Assembly (NCBI RefSeq): GCF_001717955.1
Contig: NZ_CP014168.1
Location: 2,265,501 to 2,329,500 of the forward strand
Source: Sphingomonas panacis
GTDB lineage: Bacteria; Pseudomonadota; Alphaproteobacteria; Sphingomonadales; Sphingomonadaceae
Length of the DNA stretch: 64,000 bases
Direction: 5' to 3'
A program made the translations under genes and the position numbers. Below are positions 15,888 through 24,917 of this stretch, piece by piece; the first letter of the stretch is position 1, and every line of letters begins with the position of its first letter. The notes beneath the pieces were generated by a model. That model was not told where the DNA came from, searched no databases, and worked only from the letters and a program-made list of their open reading frames with translations.

Positions 15888-18683
15888 ATGCGTTTGATGC
15901 TGCCCATGCTCTATGCCTCCGTCGCGTGCCTGGCGCTTGTGGCACCACCGGCGCTTGCCGTCGTCGAGCCTTCCAAGGCGCTTTCGGAAAAACATCATTT
16001 CGACATCCCGGCGCAGGGCCTGAATGCAGCGCTGCTGTCGTTGTCGCGGCAATCGTCGATGCGAATCCTGTTTCCTTACGAGGAGGCGAGTCGGTACGAA
16101 GTGCGGCCGGTGCGCGGCTGGCTTTCCACCAGTGAGGCGCTTTCCCGGATGATCGAGGGGACGCCGTTACAACTCGCCTACGCGCGGGACCGTACCTTTA
16201 CGATTGCGGCGCGGAGCAAGGCCGGGCTGCGACCGGCTGGCTTCACCTCCGATGCGGTGGCGGCGCCAGCCCCCGCGCCGGCGGCGGCCGAACCCTCGCC
16301 GCAGGAGGACGCGCCGACCGACGTCATCGTCACCGGCACGCGGCAGACCAACCGCACCGTCGCGCAGAGCCTCGCGCCGATCGACGTTGTGAGCAAAGCC
16401 GATCTCCAGACCTCGGGCAAGCAATCGGTGCGCGACCTGCTCGGCACGCTCGTCCCGTCGATCAGCGTGTCGAGCAGCGGCTCGGGCGCGAGCTTCGCGG
16501 TCAAGACCCTGTCGCTACGCGGGCTGTCGGGGGATCAGGTGCTGGTCCTCGTCAACGGCAAGCGCCGTCACAACACCGCGACGCTGTTCATCAACGGCAC
16601 CACCCAGAACGGCCAGTCGCCGCCCGACCTCGATCTCATACCCGCCAACGCGATCGACCATATCGAGGTGCTGCGCGACGGTGCATCGGCGCAATATGGA
16701 TCGGACGCGATCGCGGGCGTCGTCAACATCATCTTGAAGAAGGATGCCTCGGGTTCGGCGACGGTGATCGGCGGTGCGAACGGGGACGGCGGCGGCGAGA
16801 CCGGGCGGTTCCAGATCGACAAGGGTATCACCACGCAAGGCGGGCATATCCACGTCTCGGTCGACGGCTATATGCAGGGCCGCACTGTCCGCGGCGGGCC
16901 GAACCTTTCGCAGCTCTATTTCGCCGGCGATCCGCGCGAGGCGACTGCCGATCGCCGCGTCAACAAGCCCGGCCAGCCGCAGGTGGTCGGCGTCAACGGC
17001 TCGATCGATGTCGCGCAGACGCTCGGCACGAATGACATCGAAGCTTATGTGTTCGGCACCGGCTCCAAGCGCGAGGCCGATGCCTTTCTCACCTTCCGCA
17101 ATCCCAACGCGACCAACAACATTCCGCAAATCTATCCTAACGGATACATTCCGCACCTGCACGTCCACGACGAGGATTATCAGGTCTCCGGTGGCTTGCG
17201 CGGCGAGGGGCCGCTCGGCGTGCATTTCGATCTGAGTACCAGCTACGGCTACAACAAGGTCCGCTACGTCGAGACCACCGCACTCAACGCTTCGCTCGGG
17301 CCGGCGAGTCCGAGCACCTTCTATATCGGCAAGGTGATCGGCACCGAGTGGACGAGCAACCTCGACCTGACCAAACATGTCGAGCTTGGGTTGGTCGAGC
17401 CGCTGCAAATCGCGGTAGGCGCCGAGTATCGCGAGGATACCTATGAGATCGGCGCGGGTGACGTGCCGTCTTATGTGGACGGCGGGTATCGGACCCCGGC
17501 CGGGCAGCCCAACGCCGGTGTTATCCGCCAGGCGGGCTCACAAGGCGTGACGGGCTTTCCGCCCTCTGCTGCCGGCACGTTCGGGCGGAACAACAAGAGC
17601 ATCTATCTCGATCTCAGCCAAAAGGTGACCCGGTGGCTGGAAGTGTCGGCATCGGGGCGCCACGAGGCCTATTCCGACTTCGGCACCACCAACAATTACA
17701 AGGTTTCGGCGCGGATCGAGCCGATCAGGGGCATCGCCGTGCGCGGCACGATCAGCACCGGGTTCCGCGCGCCAACATTGCAGCAGGAACATTATGCCTC
17801 CTCTTCGACAATCGGGGTGCTGCTGCCGGGGGCTACAACCACGGTGCTGGCGCCAGTGCGTGCATTGCCCGTCGATGACACGGTAGCGCGCGCGCTCGGC
17901 TCGCAGCCGCTCCGGCCGGAAAAATCGACCAATTATTCCGCCGGCCTCGTGCTGACGCCGATCAACAACCTCAACGTCACGGTCGATGCTTATCAGATCG
18001 AGATCGATAACCGCATTCTGCTGTCCGGCACGTTGACCGGCGCGATTGCCGCGAACGGCACGCTGAACCCGGTGGCGACGATCCTCAACGCGGCCGGGCT
18101 CAACCCGGTGCAGAGCGGGTTTTTCTTCTCGAACGCGGCGAGCACGCGCACCCGAGGGCTCGATGTGGTCGCGACCTACCGTGCTGGTCTCGGTGACTTC
18201 GGTAAGGCGGTGCTGACGGTGTCGGGGAACATCAATAAGACCAAGTTCACCCGGCTCGACGTGCCGGCGGTACTGGCCACGCAGGGACTATCCCTTATCG
18301 ATCGCGCGCGGCAGGGCGATTTCACCAGGGGCACGCCGCGCAACAAGGAGATCGTCAACCTCTACTGGACGCTCGGCGCCGTCTCGGCGAACGTGCGCGC
18401 GACCCGCTACGGCGAGGTCACGCAGGTTGCTGCCGCCCGCGCTGCGGACGGCATCTACCACGACGATACGGTCGCGCCGAAGGTGCTGTTCGATCTGGAA
18501 CTCGGCTACCAGTTGACCACGGGCATCAAGCTCTCTGCGGGCGCGAACAACCTGTTCAATATATACCCCAATAAGCTGTCGGCGGTGAATCAGGGCAATA
18601 CCGGCTTCGCGCTCTACAACTCCTATTCGCCCTACGGTTTCAGCGGCGGCTTCTACTACGGCAAGATCAACCTGAGCTTCTGA
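15888..18683 (+). CDS. TonB-dependent signalling receptor with STN domain (FecA-type)
   Basis: 931 aa. The ATG at 15888 is preceded by AAGGGGGA 7 nt upstream and opens a signal peptide ending ALAVVEP. Residues about 35-110 form an STN domain (FDIPAQGLNAALLSLSRQSS), which contacts FecR in signalling receptors. A TonB-box-like DVIVTGTRQ near residue 145 precedes the plug (SLRGLSGDQVLVLVNGKRRH, YGSDAIAGVVNIILKK). The barrel ends in the aromatic C-terminus GKINLSF. It probably both imports its ligand and signals its presence through the FecR/FecI pair just upstream. Ligand unknown; the neighbouring exported hydrolase suggests an organic substrate rather than iron (inference). Confidence 0.93.
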   Translation: MRLMLPMLYASVACLALVAPPALAVVEPSKALSEKHHFDIPAQGLNAALLSLSRQSSMRILFPYEEASRYEVRPVRGWLSTSEALSRMIEGTPLQLAYARDRTFTIAARSKAGLRPAGFTSDAVAAPAPAPAAAEPSPQEDAPTDVIVTGTRQTNRTVAQSLAPIDVVSKADLQTSGKQSVRDLLGTLVPSISVSSSGSGASFAVKTLSLRGLSGDQVLVLVNGKRRHNTATLFINGTTQNGQSPPDLDLIPANAIDHIEVLRDGASAQYGSDAIAGVVNIILKKDASGSATVIGGANGDGGGETGRFQIDKGITTQGGHIHVSVDGYMQGRTVRGGPNLSQLYFAGDPREATADRRVNKPGQPQVVGVNGSIDVAQTLGTNDIEAYVFGTGSKREADAFLTFRNPNATNNIPQIYPNGYIPHLHVHDEDYQVSGGLRGEGPLGVHFDLSTSYGYNKVRYVETTALNASLGPASPSTFYIGKVIGTEWTSNLDLTKHVELGLVEPLQIAVGAEYREDTYEIGAGDVPSYVDGGYRTPAGQPNAGVIRQAGSQGVTGFPPSAAGTFGRNNKSIYLDLSQKVTRWLEVSASGRHEAYSDFGTTNNYKVSARIEPIRGIAVRGTISTGFRAPTLQQEHYASSSTIGVLLPGATTTVLAPVRALPVDDTVARALGSQPLRPEKSTNYSAGLVLTPINNLNVTVDAYQIEIDNRILLSGTLTGAIAANGTLNPVATILNAAGLNPVQSGFFFSNAASTRTRGLDVVATYRAGLGDFGKAVLTVSGNINKTKFTRLDVPAVLATQGLSLIDRARQGDFTRGTPRNKEIVNLYWTLGAVSANVRATRYGEVTQVAAARAADGIYHDDTVAPKVLFDLELGYQLTTGIKLSAGANNLFNIYPNKLSAVNQGNTGFALYNSYSPYGFSGGFYYGKINLSF

Positions 18684-18699
18684 CGCGCGGAGTAAGAAC

Positions 18700-21600
18700 A
18701 TGACGGATAAGCATTCGCGCAGGGGACTGACGCGCCGCGAAACCCTGGCGGCCGGCAGTGCAGGTGCGCTGATCGCGGGCGTTGCCACCAGCGGCGCGGG
18801 TGGTGCGGGCAGGGCTGCACCGCCCGCCGCCAAGACGGTGATCGTCGAGGACGCGACCAACGTCGCGCTCGCGATGTCGCCGGACGGTGGCCGGGTCGCA
18901 TTCGATCTGCTCGGTATCCTGTGGACGGTGTCGGTCGCGGGCGGTGTGCCAGCCAAGCTGACGGGCGCCTATGACGACCTCGGTCAGCCCGATTGGTCGC
19001 CTGATGGCAAGCATATTGCCTTCCAGTCCTACCGCACCGGCAATTTCCACATCTGGAGTGTGCCGGCGACCGGCGGCGCACTTGTTCAGCATACCGACGG
19101 CAGTTGTGACGATCGCGAACCGCGCTGGTCGCCCGATGGGAAGACCATCGCCTTCTCAAGCGACCGTGCCGGCGGCCGCTACGCTATCTACCTGCTCGAC
19201 GTGGCAAGCGGTACGGTAACGCCGTTCTCAAGCGGCAAATCGCAGGATTCGGAACCTTGCTGGTCGCCCGACGGCAAGCGGCTCGCTTATGTTGCCGATG
19301 CCACCCGGCTGATGGTGGCGGACATCGGCGGCGGCGCGGCGCAAATGGTCGCGTCGGTGCCGGTCTCGACCGATCGCTTCCACGCCTCCGAACTGCACGC
19401 GCCGAGCTTCGCGCCCGATGGCAGGCTCGCCTTTACCCGTATCGACGGCAAGGGCGCGACACTCGTGGTCGAAGGCAAGGACGTGATCGTCGGCGAGGAT
19501 CTCTACCCGTTTCGCCCCGCTTGGATCGGCGCGGACTTCCTCTACGGATCGGGCGGCAAGATCCGGCGCTGGTCGGGTGGCGAAAAGAGCGTGGTCGCGA
19601 TCAAGTGCGCGGTGCCGGTCTCGACGCCGCGCTATGCGAAGAAGACGCGGGATTTCGATAGTGTCGCGCCCAAGCCCGTCGTCGGTATCGTCGGCCCGCA
19701 ACTTTCGCCTGATGCTCGGCAGATTGTCTTCGGCGCGCTCAACGATCTGTACCTGCTGACCATTGGCGGAGCGCCCAAACCCCTTGTCGCCGACCGCTGG
19801 TACAAGGTTGATCCCGCGTGGTCGCCGGACGGCAAGTGGCTGGCCTATGCCTGCGATCGCGGCGGCACGCTCGACATCTGGCTGCGCGACATGGCGCGCG
19901 GCGTGGAGCGGCAACTTACCAATCTGCCCGATCAAGGCGCGGTTTCGCCGAGCTGGTCGCAGGACGGCAAGACGATCGCATTTCTCGATCAGGACGGCGC
20001 GCTGCATACCGTCGATGTCGCGAGCGGCGCGGTGCGCAAGGTGTTCGGCGCCTTGTGGGAACCGGGCCGGCCGAGCTTCGGCCCCGACGGCAAGACCATC
20101 GCGTATGCCGCCTTCAAGCCCGTCACCGCACGCTATCGCGAGGGCCATTCCGAGATTCTCACCGTCGATCTTGCGACCGGCAAGGGCACTTACACGGCGA
20201 TCGCGCCGGGCAAGTCGCTGGGTGTGCGCGGCCTCGACGGCCCAGTGTGGTCGCCGGACGGCAAGACGCTCGCCTATGTGTTCGCGAGCAACCTGTGGAC
20301 GGTCGCGGTCAACCCGGACGGCAGCTTCGCGGGCGCCCCGAAGCGCATTACCAGCGACGTTACCGACGCGCCGAGTTGGAGCGGCGATTCACGGCATCTG
20401 CTGTATCTGAGCAACGGCAAATTGCAGATCGTGCCGGCGACCGGGGGCTCGCCCGTCATCGTGCCGTGCCGGCTCTCCTGGGCCAATGCAAAGCCGAAGG
20501 ACCGCACGATCCTGCGCACCGCGCGCCATTGGGACGGCACCAGCGACGGCTATGCCGGGCCAGCCGACATCGTCATAGACGGCAATCGCATCACCGCCAT
20601 AACCGGGGCGGGCAGCGCCAGCGATGCCAATGCGCGGATTGAGGATGCGGCGGGACTCACCCTCATGCCCGGCCTCGTTGACATGCACACGCACCGGCAG
20701 ATGCAGGGCTATAATTACGGCGATCGCATGGGCCGGATCTGGCTGGCGATGGGCGTTACCGCGACGCGCAGCCCGGGCGCGCCAGCCTATCACATGGTCG
20801 AGGATCGCGAGGCGATCCAGAGCGGCAAGCGTATCGCGGCGCGCCACTTCGCCACCGGCGAGGCTGTCGATGGATCGCGCATCTACTATAATTTCATGCG
20901 ACCGGTCACTGAGCCAGGTCAGATCGCGCTGGAGATGGCGCGCGCCAAGGCGCTCGATTACGACATGGTGAAAACCTACGTTCGTATGCGCCACGATATC
21001 CAGAAGGAGGTGGTCGAACAGGCGCATGCGATGGGCATGCATCTCAGTTCGCATTATCATTATCCGGCGTTGCTCAGCGGCATGGATGGCATGGAGCATC
21101 TCGGCGCCACCAATCGCTATGGCTATTCGCGCACCATCACCAGCGGCGGCGGCGGCTATCAGGACGTCAACGGCCTGTTCGCCGCCGCGCACGCAGGGCG
21201 CACGCCGACGTTGTTCGTGGCGAGCGTGTTGCTCGGTGAGGACGACGGCCTCGCACGCGATCGTCGCATCAAGACCCTGTTTCCGCCGTGGGAATATGCC
21301 AAGCTGATGCAGCGTGTCGCAGCGATGCGCGAGGGCGACCCAGACACGTTCCTGACCTCTCTTCGCCGTCAGGTCGCGCAAATCCAGCAGACGATGGCGC
21401 TGGGCGGGAAGATCATCTCGGGCACCGACGCGCCGATCGATCTGGTCGCGATCAGCCTGCATCTGAACCTGCGCGGCATGGTGAAGTTCGGGATCAACCC
21501 CGTCGATGCGCTGAAAACCGCGACGAGCAACGCGGGCGAGTTCCTCAACGAGCCAATCGGTCGCATCGCGCCCGGCATGCTCGCCGATCTCGTCCTCGTC

Positions 21601-21846
21601 GATGGCGATCCACTCGGACGGATCGCGGATGCTGCTGCGGTCCGCAAGGTGATCGCCAACGGCTATGTCCATACGCCCGAATCGCTGATGACGCCGTTTG
21701 CCGCGCCCGCCCATTCGAATGTGCGCAACCACGAACTTCCGGCGCGCGACGGGCACTCGCACCATTATTGGGAAACTGTTGCGTATGTCGAAACCGGACG
21801 CGCGTCCTGCTGCGCGGATCACTGGCATCCTCAGCTCAACGCCTGA
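18700..21846 (+). CDS. Tat-exported TolB-propeller / amidohydrolase fusion enzyme
   Basis: 1048 aa. The N-terminus has a twin-arginine motif (RRGLTRRETLAAG) and a hydrophobic stretch, predicting Tat export to the periplasm. Residues about 55-600 contain repeated WSPDGK blades (for example DWSPDGKHIAFQS, RWSPDGKTIAFSSDRAG, AWSPDGKWLAYACD), a TolB/DPP-IV-like beta propeller. Residues about 620-1020 form an amidohydrolase: metal-binding HxH in GLVDMHTHRQM, later LSSHYHY, ISGTDAPIDL (catalytic Asp) and PIGRIAPGMLADLVLVDGDP. Family members hydrolyse cyclic amides, peptides or imides. It lies 16 bp after the receptor stop and is probably in the same FecI-controlled operon, processing the compound the receptor senses or imports. 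Confidence 0.85.
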   Translation: MTDKHSRRGLTRRETLAAGSAGALIAGVATSGAGGAGRAAPPAAKTVIVEDATNVALAMSPDGGRVAFDLLGILWTVSVAGGVPAKLTGAYDDLGQPDWSPDGKHIAFQSYRTGNFHIWSVPATGGALVQHTDGSCDDREPRWSPDGKTIAFSSDRAGGRYAIYLLDVASGTVTPFSSGKSQDSEPCWSPDGKRLAYVADATRLMVADIGGGAAQMVASVPVSTDRFHASELHAPSFAPDGRLAFTRIDGKGATLVVEGKDVIVGEDLYPFRPAWIGADFLYGSGGKIRRWSGGEKSVVAIKCAVPVSTPRYAKKTRDFDSVAPKPVVGIVGPQLSPDARQIVFGALNDLYLLTIGGAPKPLVADRWYKVDPAWSPDGKWLAYACDRGGTLDIWLRDMARGVERQLTNLPDQGAVSPSWSQDGKTIAFLDQDGALHTVDVASGAVRKVFGALWEPGRPSFGPDGKTIAYAAFKPVTARYREGHSEILTVDLATGKGTYTAIAPGKSLGVRGLDGPVWSPDGKTLAYVFASNLWTVAVNPDGSFAGAPKRITSDVTDAPSWSGDSRHLLYLSNGKLQIVPATGGSPVIVPCRLSWANAKPKDRTILRTARHWDGTSDGYAGPADIVIDGNRITAITGAGSASDANARIEDAAGLTLMPGLVDMHTHRQMQGYNYGDRMGRIWLAMGVTATRSPGAPAYHMVEDREAIQSGKRIAARHFATGEAVDGSRIYYNFMRPVTEPGQIALEMARAKALDYDMVKTYVRMRHDIQKEVVEQAHAMGMHLSSHYHYPALLSGMDGMEHLGATNRYGYSRTITSGGGGYQDVNGLFAAAHAGRTPTLFVASVLLGEDDGLARDRRIKTLFPPWEYAKLMQRVAAMREGDPDTFLTSLRRQVAQIQQTMALGGKIISGTDAPIDLVAISLHLNLRGMVKFGINPVDALKTATSNAGEFLNEPIGRIAPGMLADLVLVDGDPLGRIADAAAVRKVIANGYVHTPESLMTPFAAPAHSNVRNHELPARDGHSHHYWETVAYVETGRASCCADHWHPQLNA

Positions 21847-22158
21847 ATGATAGACGGACGCTTGATGACGAATGCTGCTACTGCTGCTTGACGGCAAATG
21901 TTGCTGATCACTGATTCCTGGAACAAATTGATATGTTTGGCGCGGAATAAGCCATGCTGCAGTAAGCGGCCGGGCAATTGCGGATTCTCAAGGCTGCCGC
22001 GATATAATCTGAACAGGCGTCTGAAGTTGGAAGGGCGCTTGTCTGCTGATTGTGTCCCACCGGGCGGTGTAGCTTCGGCGGTGTAGCCGCTTTGATCTCC
22101 GGTCAGTCACGGGTCGATCACGTCGCCATGGACGACAACGTGACGAGGGGATCATCGC
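21847..22158. other. Intergenic region with IS256 noncoding end
   Basis: No gene seen in 21847-22050. From about 22050 to 22158 the sequence is the noncoding terminus beyond an IS256-type transposase stop; ends of this type carry the terminal inverted repeat, but its partner is lost. Confidence 0.4.
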
Positions 22159-22341
22159 TCAATTGCGAAACGCTTTCAGTGTCATGTAGCGGCCCCGCTG
22201 GACGGCCCACCCGTCGTTCTGCTCGAGCAGCAAGGCGCCGACGAGACGGGTAATGGCATCCTCGTTGGGGAAGATGCCGACGACGCCGGTGCGCCGCTTG
22301 ATCTCGCCGTTCAAGCGTTCGAGGGGGTTGGTAACCGGTAT
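22159..22341 (-). pseudogene. IS256-family transposase C-terminal remnant
   Basis: About 58 codons reading [40 protein letters not shown] and [16 protein letters not shown] to the stop. This is the invariant C-terminal block of IS256 transposases, including the last catalytic Glu (NGEIKRR). Upstream codons are replaced by unrelated sequence near 22341. It lies on the opposite strand to the N-terminal remnant at 13934. Confidence 0.85.
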
Positions 22342-22578
22342 GAGGGTTGCCGGTGCCAAAATCCCCGCCGAGATCATCCTGGTTTTGGTATATGGTGCCA
22401 CCATCCGGGACAGAGGCGCCGGGAGCACGAAAGTGTGGGCAGGCCGATGTATTCGATGAACTGAGAGCTCGAGTTAGTAGCTGGCCGCCTCTGCGACTCG
22501 CCCGGTTGCGCCGAGAGCGCGAATCCGTAGGTGTCGTGTCGCCCACCGCTCCCGTCGTCATGCTGACTGGAGGAACCA

Positions 22579-22656
22579 ATGCGACGTGTGATCGGAATGG
22601 ATATCCACCGAACCTTTGGCGAGGTGGTAATTTGGGAAGAGGGCAAGCTCAGGCAT
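22579..22656 (+). pseudogene. IS110-family transposase N-terminal remnant with its upstream end
   Basis: Twenty-six codons, MRRVIGMDIHRTFGEVVIWE and on to KLRH, match the start of another IS110 subgroup, with the first DEDD Asp in GMDIHR. A GGAGG ribosome-binding site precedes it. The frame then diverges and stops at about 22734. The roughly 180 bp upstream (22400-22578) is probably that element's noncoding end. It is not closely related to the intact IS110 transposase at 12659. Confidence 0.65.
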
Positions 22657-23021
22657 CCATTCCCGGTTCGACGCTTGGACTTCTGCTCCCACCGTAACCG
22701 GTCGTTCAAATACTATCCTGCGGCCTTCCGGTGACGCGCCCATATTCGGCCCTGAACGCCGCAGCCGGCGTTCCCACCGCCAAGCTTTCCATGGCTAGGC
22801 GATGGGAGTCAAATGCGAATGACGCGACAGGCAGGCGCGTCTGTAATCGGCTCGAGTTTAAAGCAAATTTATCATTCCTCATCCCGAACAACATTTTTGG
22901 TGCTTCAGATAAACGTGCCCGTCGACCGCCGTCTCATCCAGACACCTTGATGGCCCCAAGTCGTTCACGATCCATAGGGGGGCGGCCAATTGGAATGTCC
23001 TGCTTCCGCGGAGCGGGTTTT
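22657..23021. other. Unrecognised intergenic sequence
   Basis: A 62-codon minus-strand frame (22706-22894) is open, but I do not recognise it. The remainder shows no gene. It marks the edge between IS debris and the catabolic cluster. Confidence 0.3.
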
Positions 23022-24068
23022 TCATCCTCGCTGCTCTTTGTTGATAAGCCGTTCCATCAATTTGCGCATAAGAAATGGGCCCTTATCCTGAGGTAGGAAG
23101 ACCTTTTTCGCGCTGGAGTCAGTAAGGTTCCATATACGCTGCTGCGCCTCGATGATGGTGCGATCCTCTTCAAACGTCTTCATGACGACGTCCATTCTCT
23201 CGGCGAGCTTTCGCGTAATTTCGGCCGTGCTTCCGATGAGTCCGGTCGCATAATGATAAGCTGTTCGCGTCTCGGAAATTGGGGTCACTGCCTGTTGCTC
23301 GATGTTCCGGACGATGGGTTCCTCGCCAACAGGCTCCTTATATTGAAGCCTTGCCGCTGTTCCCGCAGGAAAGCGCGCGCCGGAAAGAATGAAGACGCCA
23401 GGAACCGCGAAGTCATAGGCAAGCCAGGCATCAACGGTTTCGCCTGGGCTGCCCGGAAGATCGGCGCTTTCAAACCACCTTTCGAAGCGGATCGCCTGGT
23501 TTTTCGAAGCAATTCGCGGGGCGCTCTGCGACCAATACGCGCCAGTGGCGGGACGCAATGACGTCTCGTGCACGAAGTCGACATGCGAAAGATCGCAAAG
23601 ATTGTCATGCACCAACTGGTAGTGCGCGTCGTACTCGATGCTGTTGGAGCGCATAGGTCGGGTCGGATCGCTAATGCCGTACGCTTTTGGAATTAAGCTC
23701 ACATCAGCCGCATCAGGTTTCCCCATCCAGACCCATATCCAATCGTCCTGCATGACGACCGGGTATGTGCGGATTCGAACGTCGGGGGGAGTATCGAGCA
23801 GCGGCATGTGCAGGCACTTGCCGTCTGGGCCAAACGTCATTCCATGATACATGCATTGCAGATTATTCCCGACAACGCGACCCATCGATAAAGGGGCATG
23901 ACGATGGGGGCAACGATCCTCAACAGCCCGAAATGAGCCTTGTTCGTCTCTCCAAACGGCGACTGGCTGGTTGATAATCACACGACCGAGCAGCCGACCC
24001 TCGCCAGGCACGTCGTGAGCCCAGCAATGCACATACCATGAATTTTCGAGAAACACGTCGATCTCCAA
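23022..24068 (-). CDS. Rieske non-heme iron oxygenase, VanA-like
   Basis: 348 aa. The Rieske [2Fe-2S] ligands are C53 and H55 (CPHRHAPLSMG) and C72 and H75 (CMYHG). The mononuclear Fe(II) site is N156-xx-D159-xx-H162-xxxx-H167 in DNLCDLSHVDFVH. Length and layout match the single-component oxygenase subunits of the vanillate/dicamba O-demethylase group. These cleave methyl ethers or hydroxylate aromatic rings, with electrons from a separate reductase and ferredoxin; no reductase gene is present in the window. Start ATG at 24068. It lies 78 bp from the cyclase-family gene upstream and is likely co-transcribed with it. The substrate is not deducible. Confidence 0.92.
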   Translation of the reverse strand: MEIDVFLENSWYVHCWAHDVPGEGRLLGRVIINQPVAVWRDEQGSFRAVEDRCPHRHAPLSMGRVVGNNLQCMYHGMTFGPDGKCLHMPLLDTPPDVRIRTYPVVMQDDWIWVWMGKPDAADVSLIPKAYGISDPTRPMRSNSIEYDAHYQLVHDNLCDLSHVDFVHETSLRPATGAYWSQSAPRIASKNQAIRFERWFESADLPGSPGETVDAWLAYDFAVPGVFILSGARFPAGTAARLQYKEPVGEEPIVRNIEQQAVTPISETRTAYHYATGLIGSTAEITRKLAERMDVVMKTFEEDRTIIEAQQRIWNLTDSSAKKVFLPQDKGPFLMRKLMERLINKEQRG

Positions 24069-24146
24069 AAGCTGAGTGCAAGTTATGCCTACTCAAACCG
24101 CTTGCGGCCCCCACCAAGCGAACGGCCTTTCCCGAGCAGGAAACTG

Positions 24147-24917
24147 CTAAGTGAACATGGCCACCGTCCTGGTCCAACCAGCACCAGCGCCTTTTATTTT
24201 TACAGGAAAACAGATAACTTCAAATCCGAACGACGGCAGAACTTCGAGGTTATGGAGTTTCTCCATCTGCCAATAGGCTGCCTCGCGACCAGCCTTATGT
24301 CCCTCCCAGATGATCGCCGGGTCGCCGCTGTCGGCGAAGCGCTTTGCTGTGATGGGAAACGGCGCATCCCACGACCAGGCGTCGGTACCGACAACTTTGA
24401 CCCCCTGCTCCGTCAGATACAAGGTTGCTTCTCGCCCGATGCCGCATCCTGCGACGAGATAATCGTCATGACCATATCGCATGCCGGCACGGGTGTTCAC
24501 CAACACGATATCCAGGGGAGCGAGCCGGTGCCCGATCCGATCAAGTTCGACGCGGATGTCCTGCGCGGTAGCCACGTAGCCATCTGCGAAGTGCCGAAAG
24601 TCGAGTTTGACACCCCGTTGAAAACAAATGTCGAGTGGCGTCTGGTCGATCGTAGGTGCAGGCTGCCCGCCTGCAGTCGAATGATAATGCCACGGGGCAT
24701 CCATATGGGTGCCATTGTGCGGGTTTAGCTGCATCTCTTCCACAGCCCATCCTTCGCCGTCGGGCAGATCTTCACGCTTCAGCCCTGGAAAGAACGGCTC
24801 TATCTGGTGAAACGTCTCGCCATGAGACCAGTATTTGATCTGCGGGCGAAGCGGAGGAGGGTCGGATATGACGTCCGTTTCGATAGCGATCGAAAGGTCG
24901 ATAAATCGTCTCGCCAT
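24147..24917 (-). CDS. Cyclase-family (kynurenine formamidase / isatin hydrolase-like) metal hydrolase
   Basis: 256 aa from the ATG at 24917, which overlaps the preceding gene's stop as TGATG; longer upstream starts lie inside that gene. It has the family's metal signature HNGTHMDAPWHY: H67, H71, D73 and H77. Further conserved stretches are VLVNTRAG and GTDAWSWDAPF. Known members open amide or lactam rings (N-formylkynurenine, isatin) or related cyclic compounds, in the cytoplasm with Mn or Zn. With a Rieske oxygenase and a fumarylacetoacetase-like gene in the same operon, a ring-opening step is plausible (inference). Confidence 0.9.
   Translation of the reverse strand: MARRFIDLSIAIETDVISDPPPLRPQIKYWSHGETFHQIEPFFPGLKREDLPDGEGWAVEEMQLNPHNGTHMDAPWHYHSTAGGQPAPTIDQTPLDICFQRGVKLDFRHFADGYVATAQDIRVELDRIGHRLAPLDIVLVNTRAGMRYGHDDYLVAGCGIGREATLYLTEQGVKVVGTDAWSWDAPFPITAKRFADSGDPAIIWEGHKAGREAAYWQMEKLHNLEVLPSFGFEVICFPVKIKGAGAGWTRTVAMFT

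Noticed and set aside
20389..21897. 502-codon minus-strand open frame opposite the amidohydrolase
   Set aside because: Antisense artefact: composition is typical of a GC-rich complementary frame and the plus-strand gene has clear motifs throughout.
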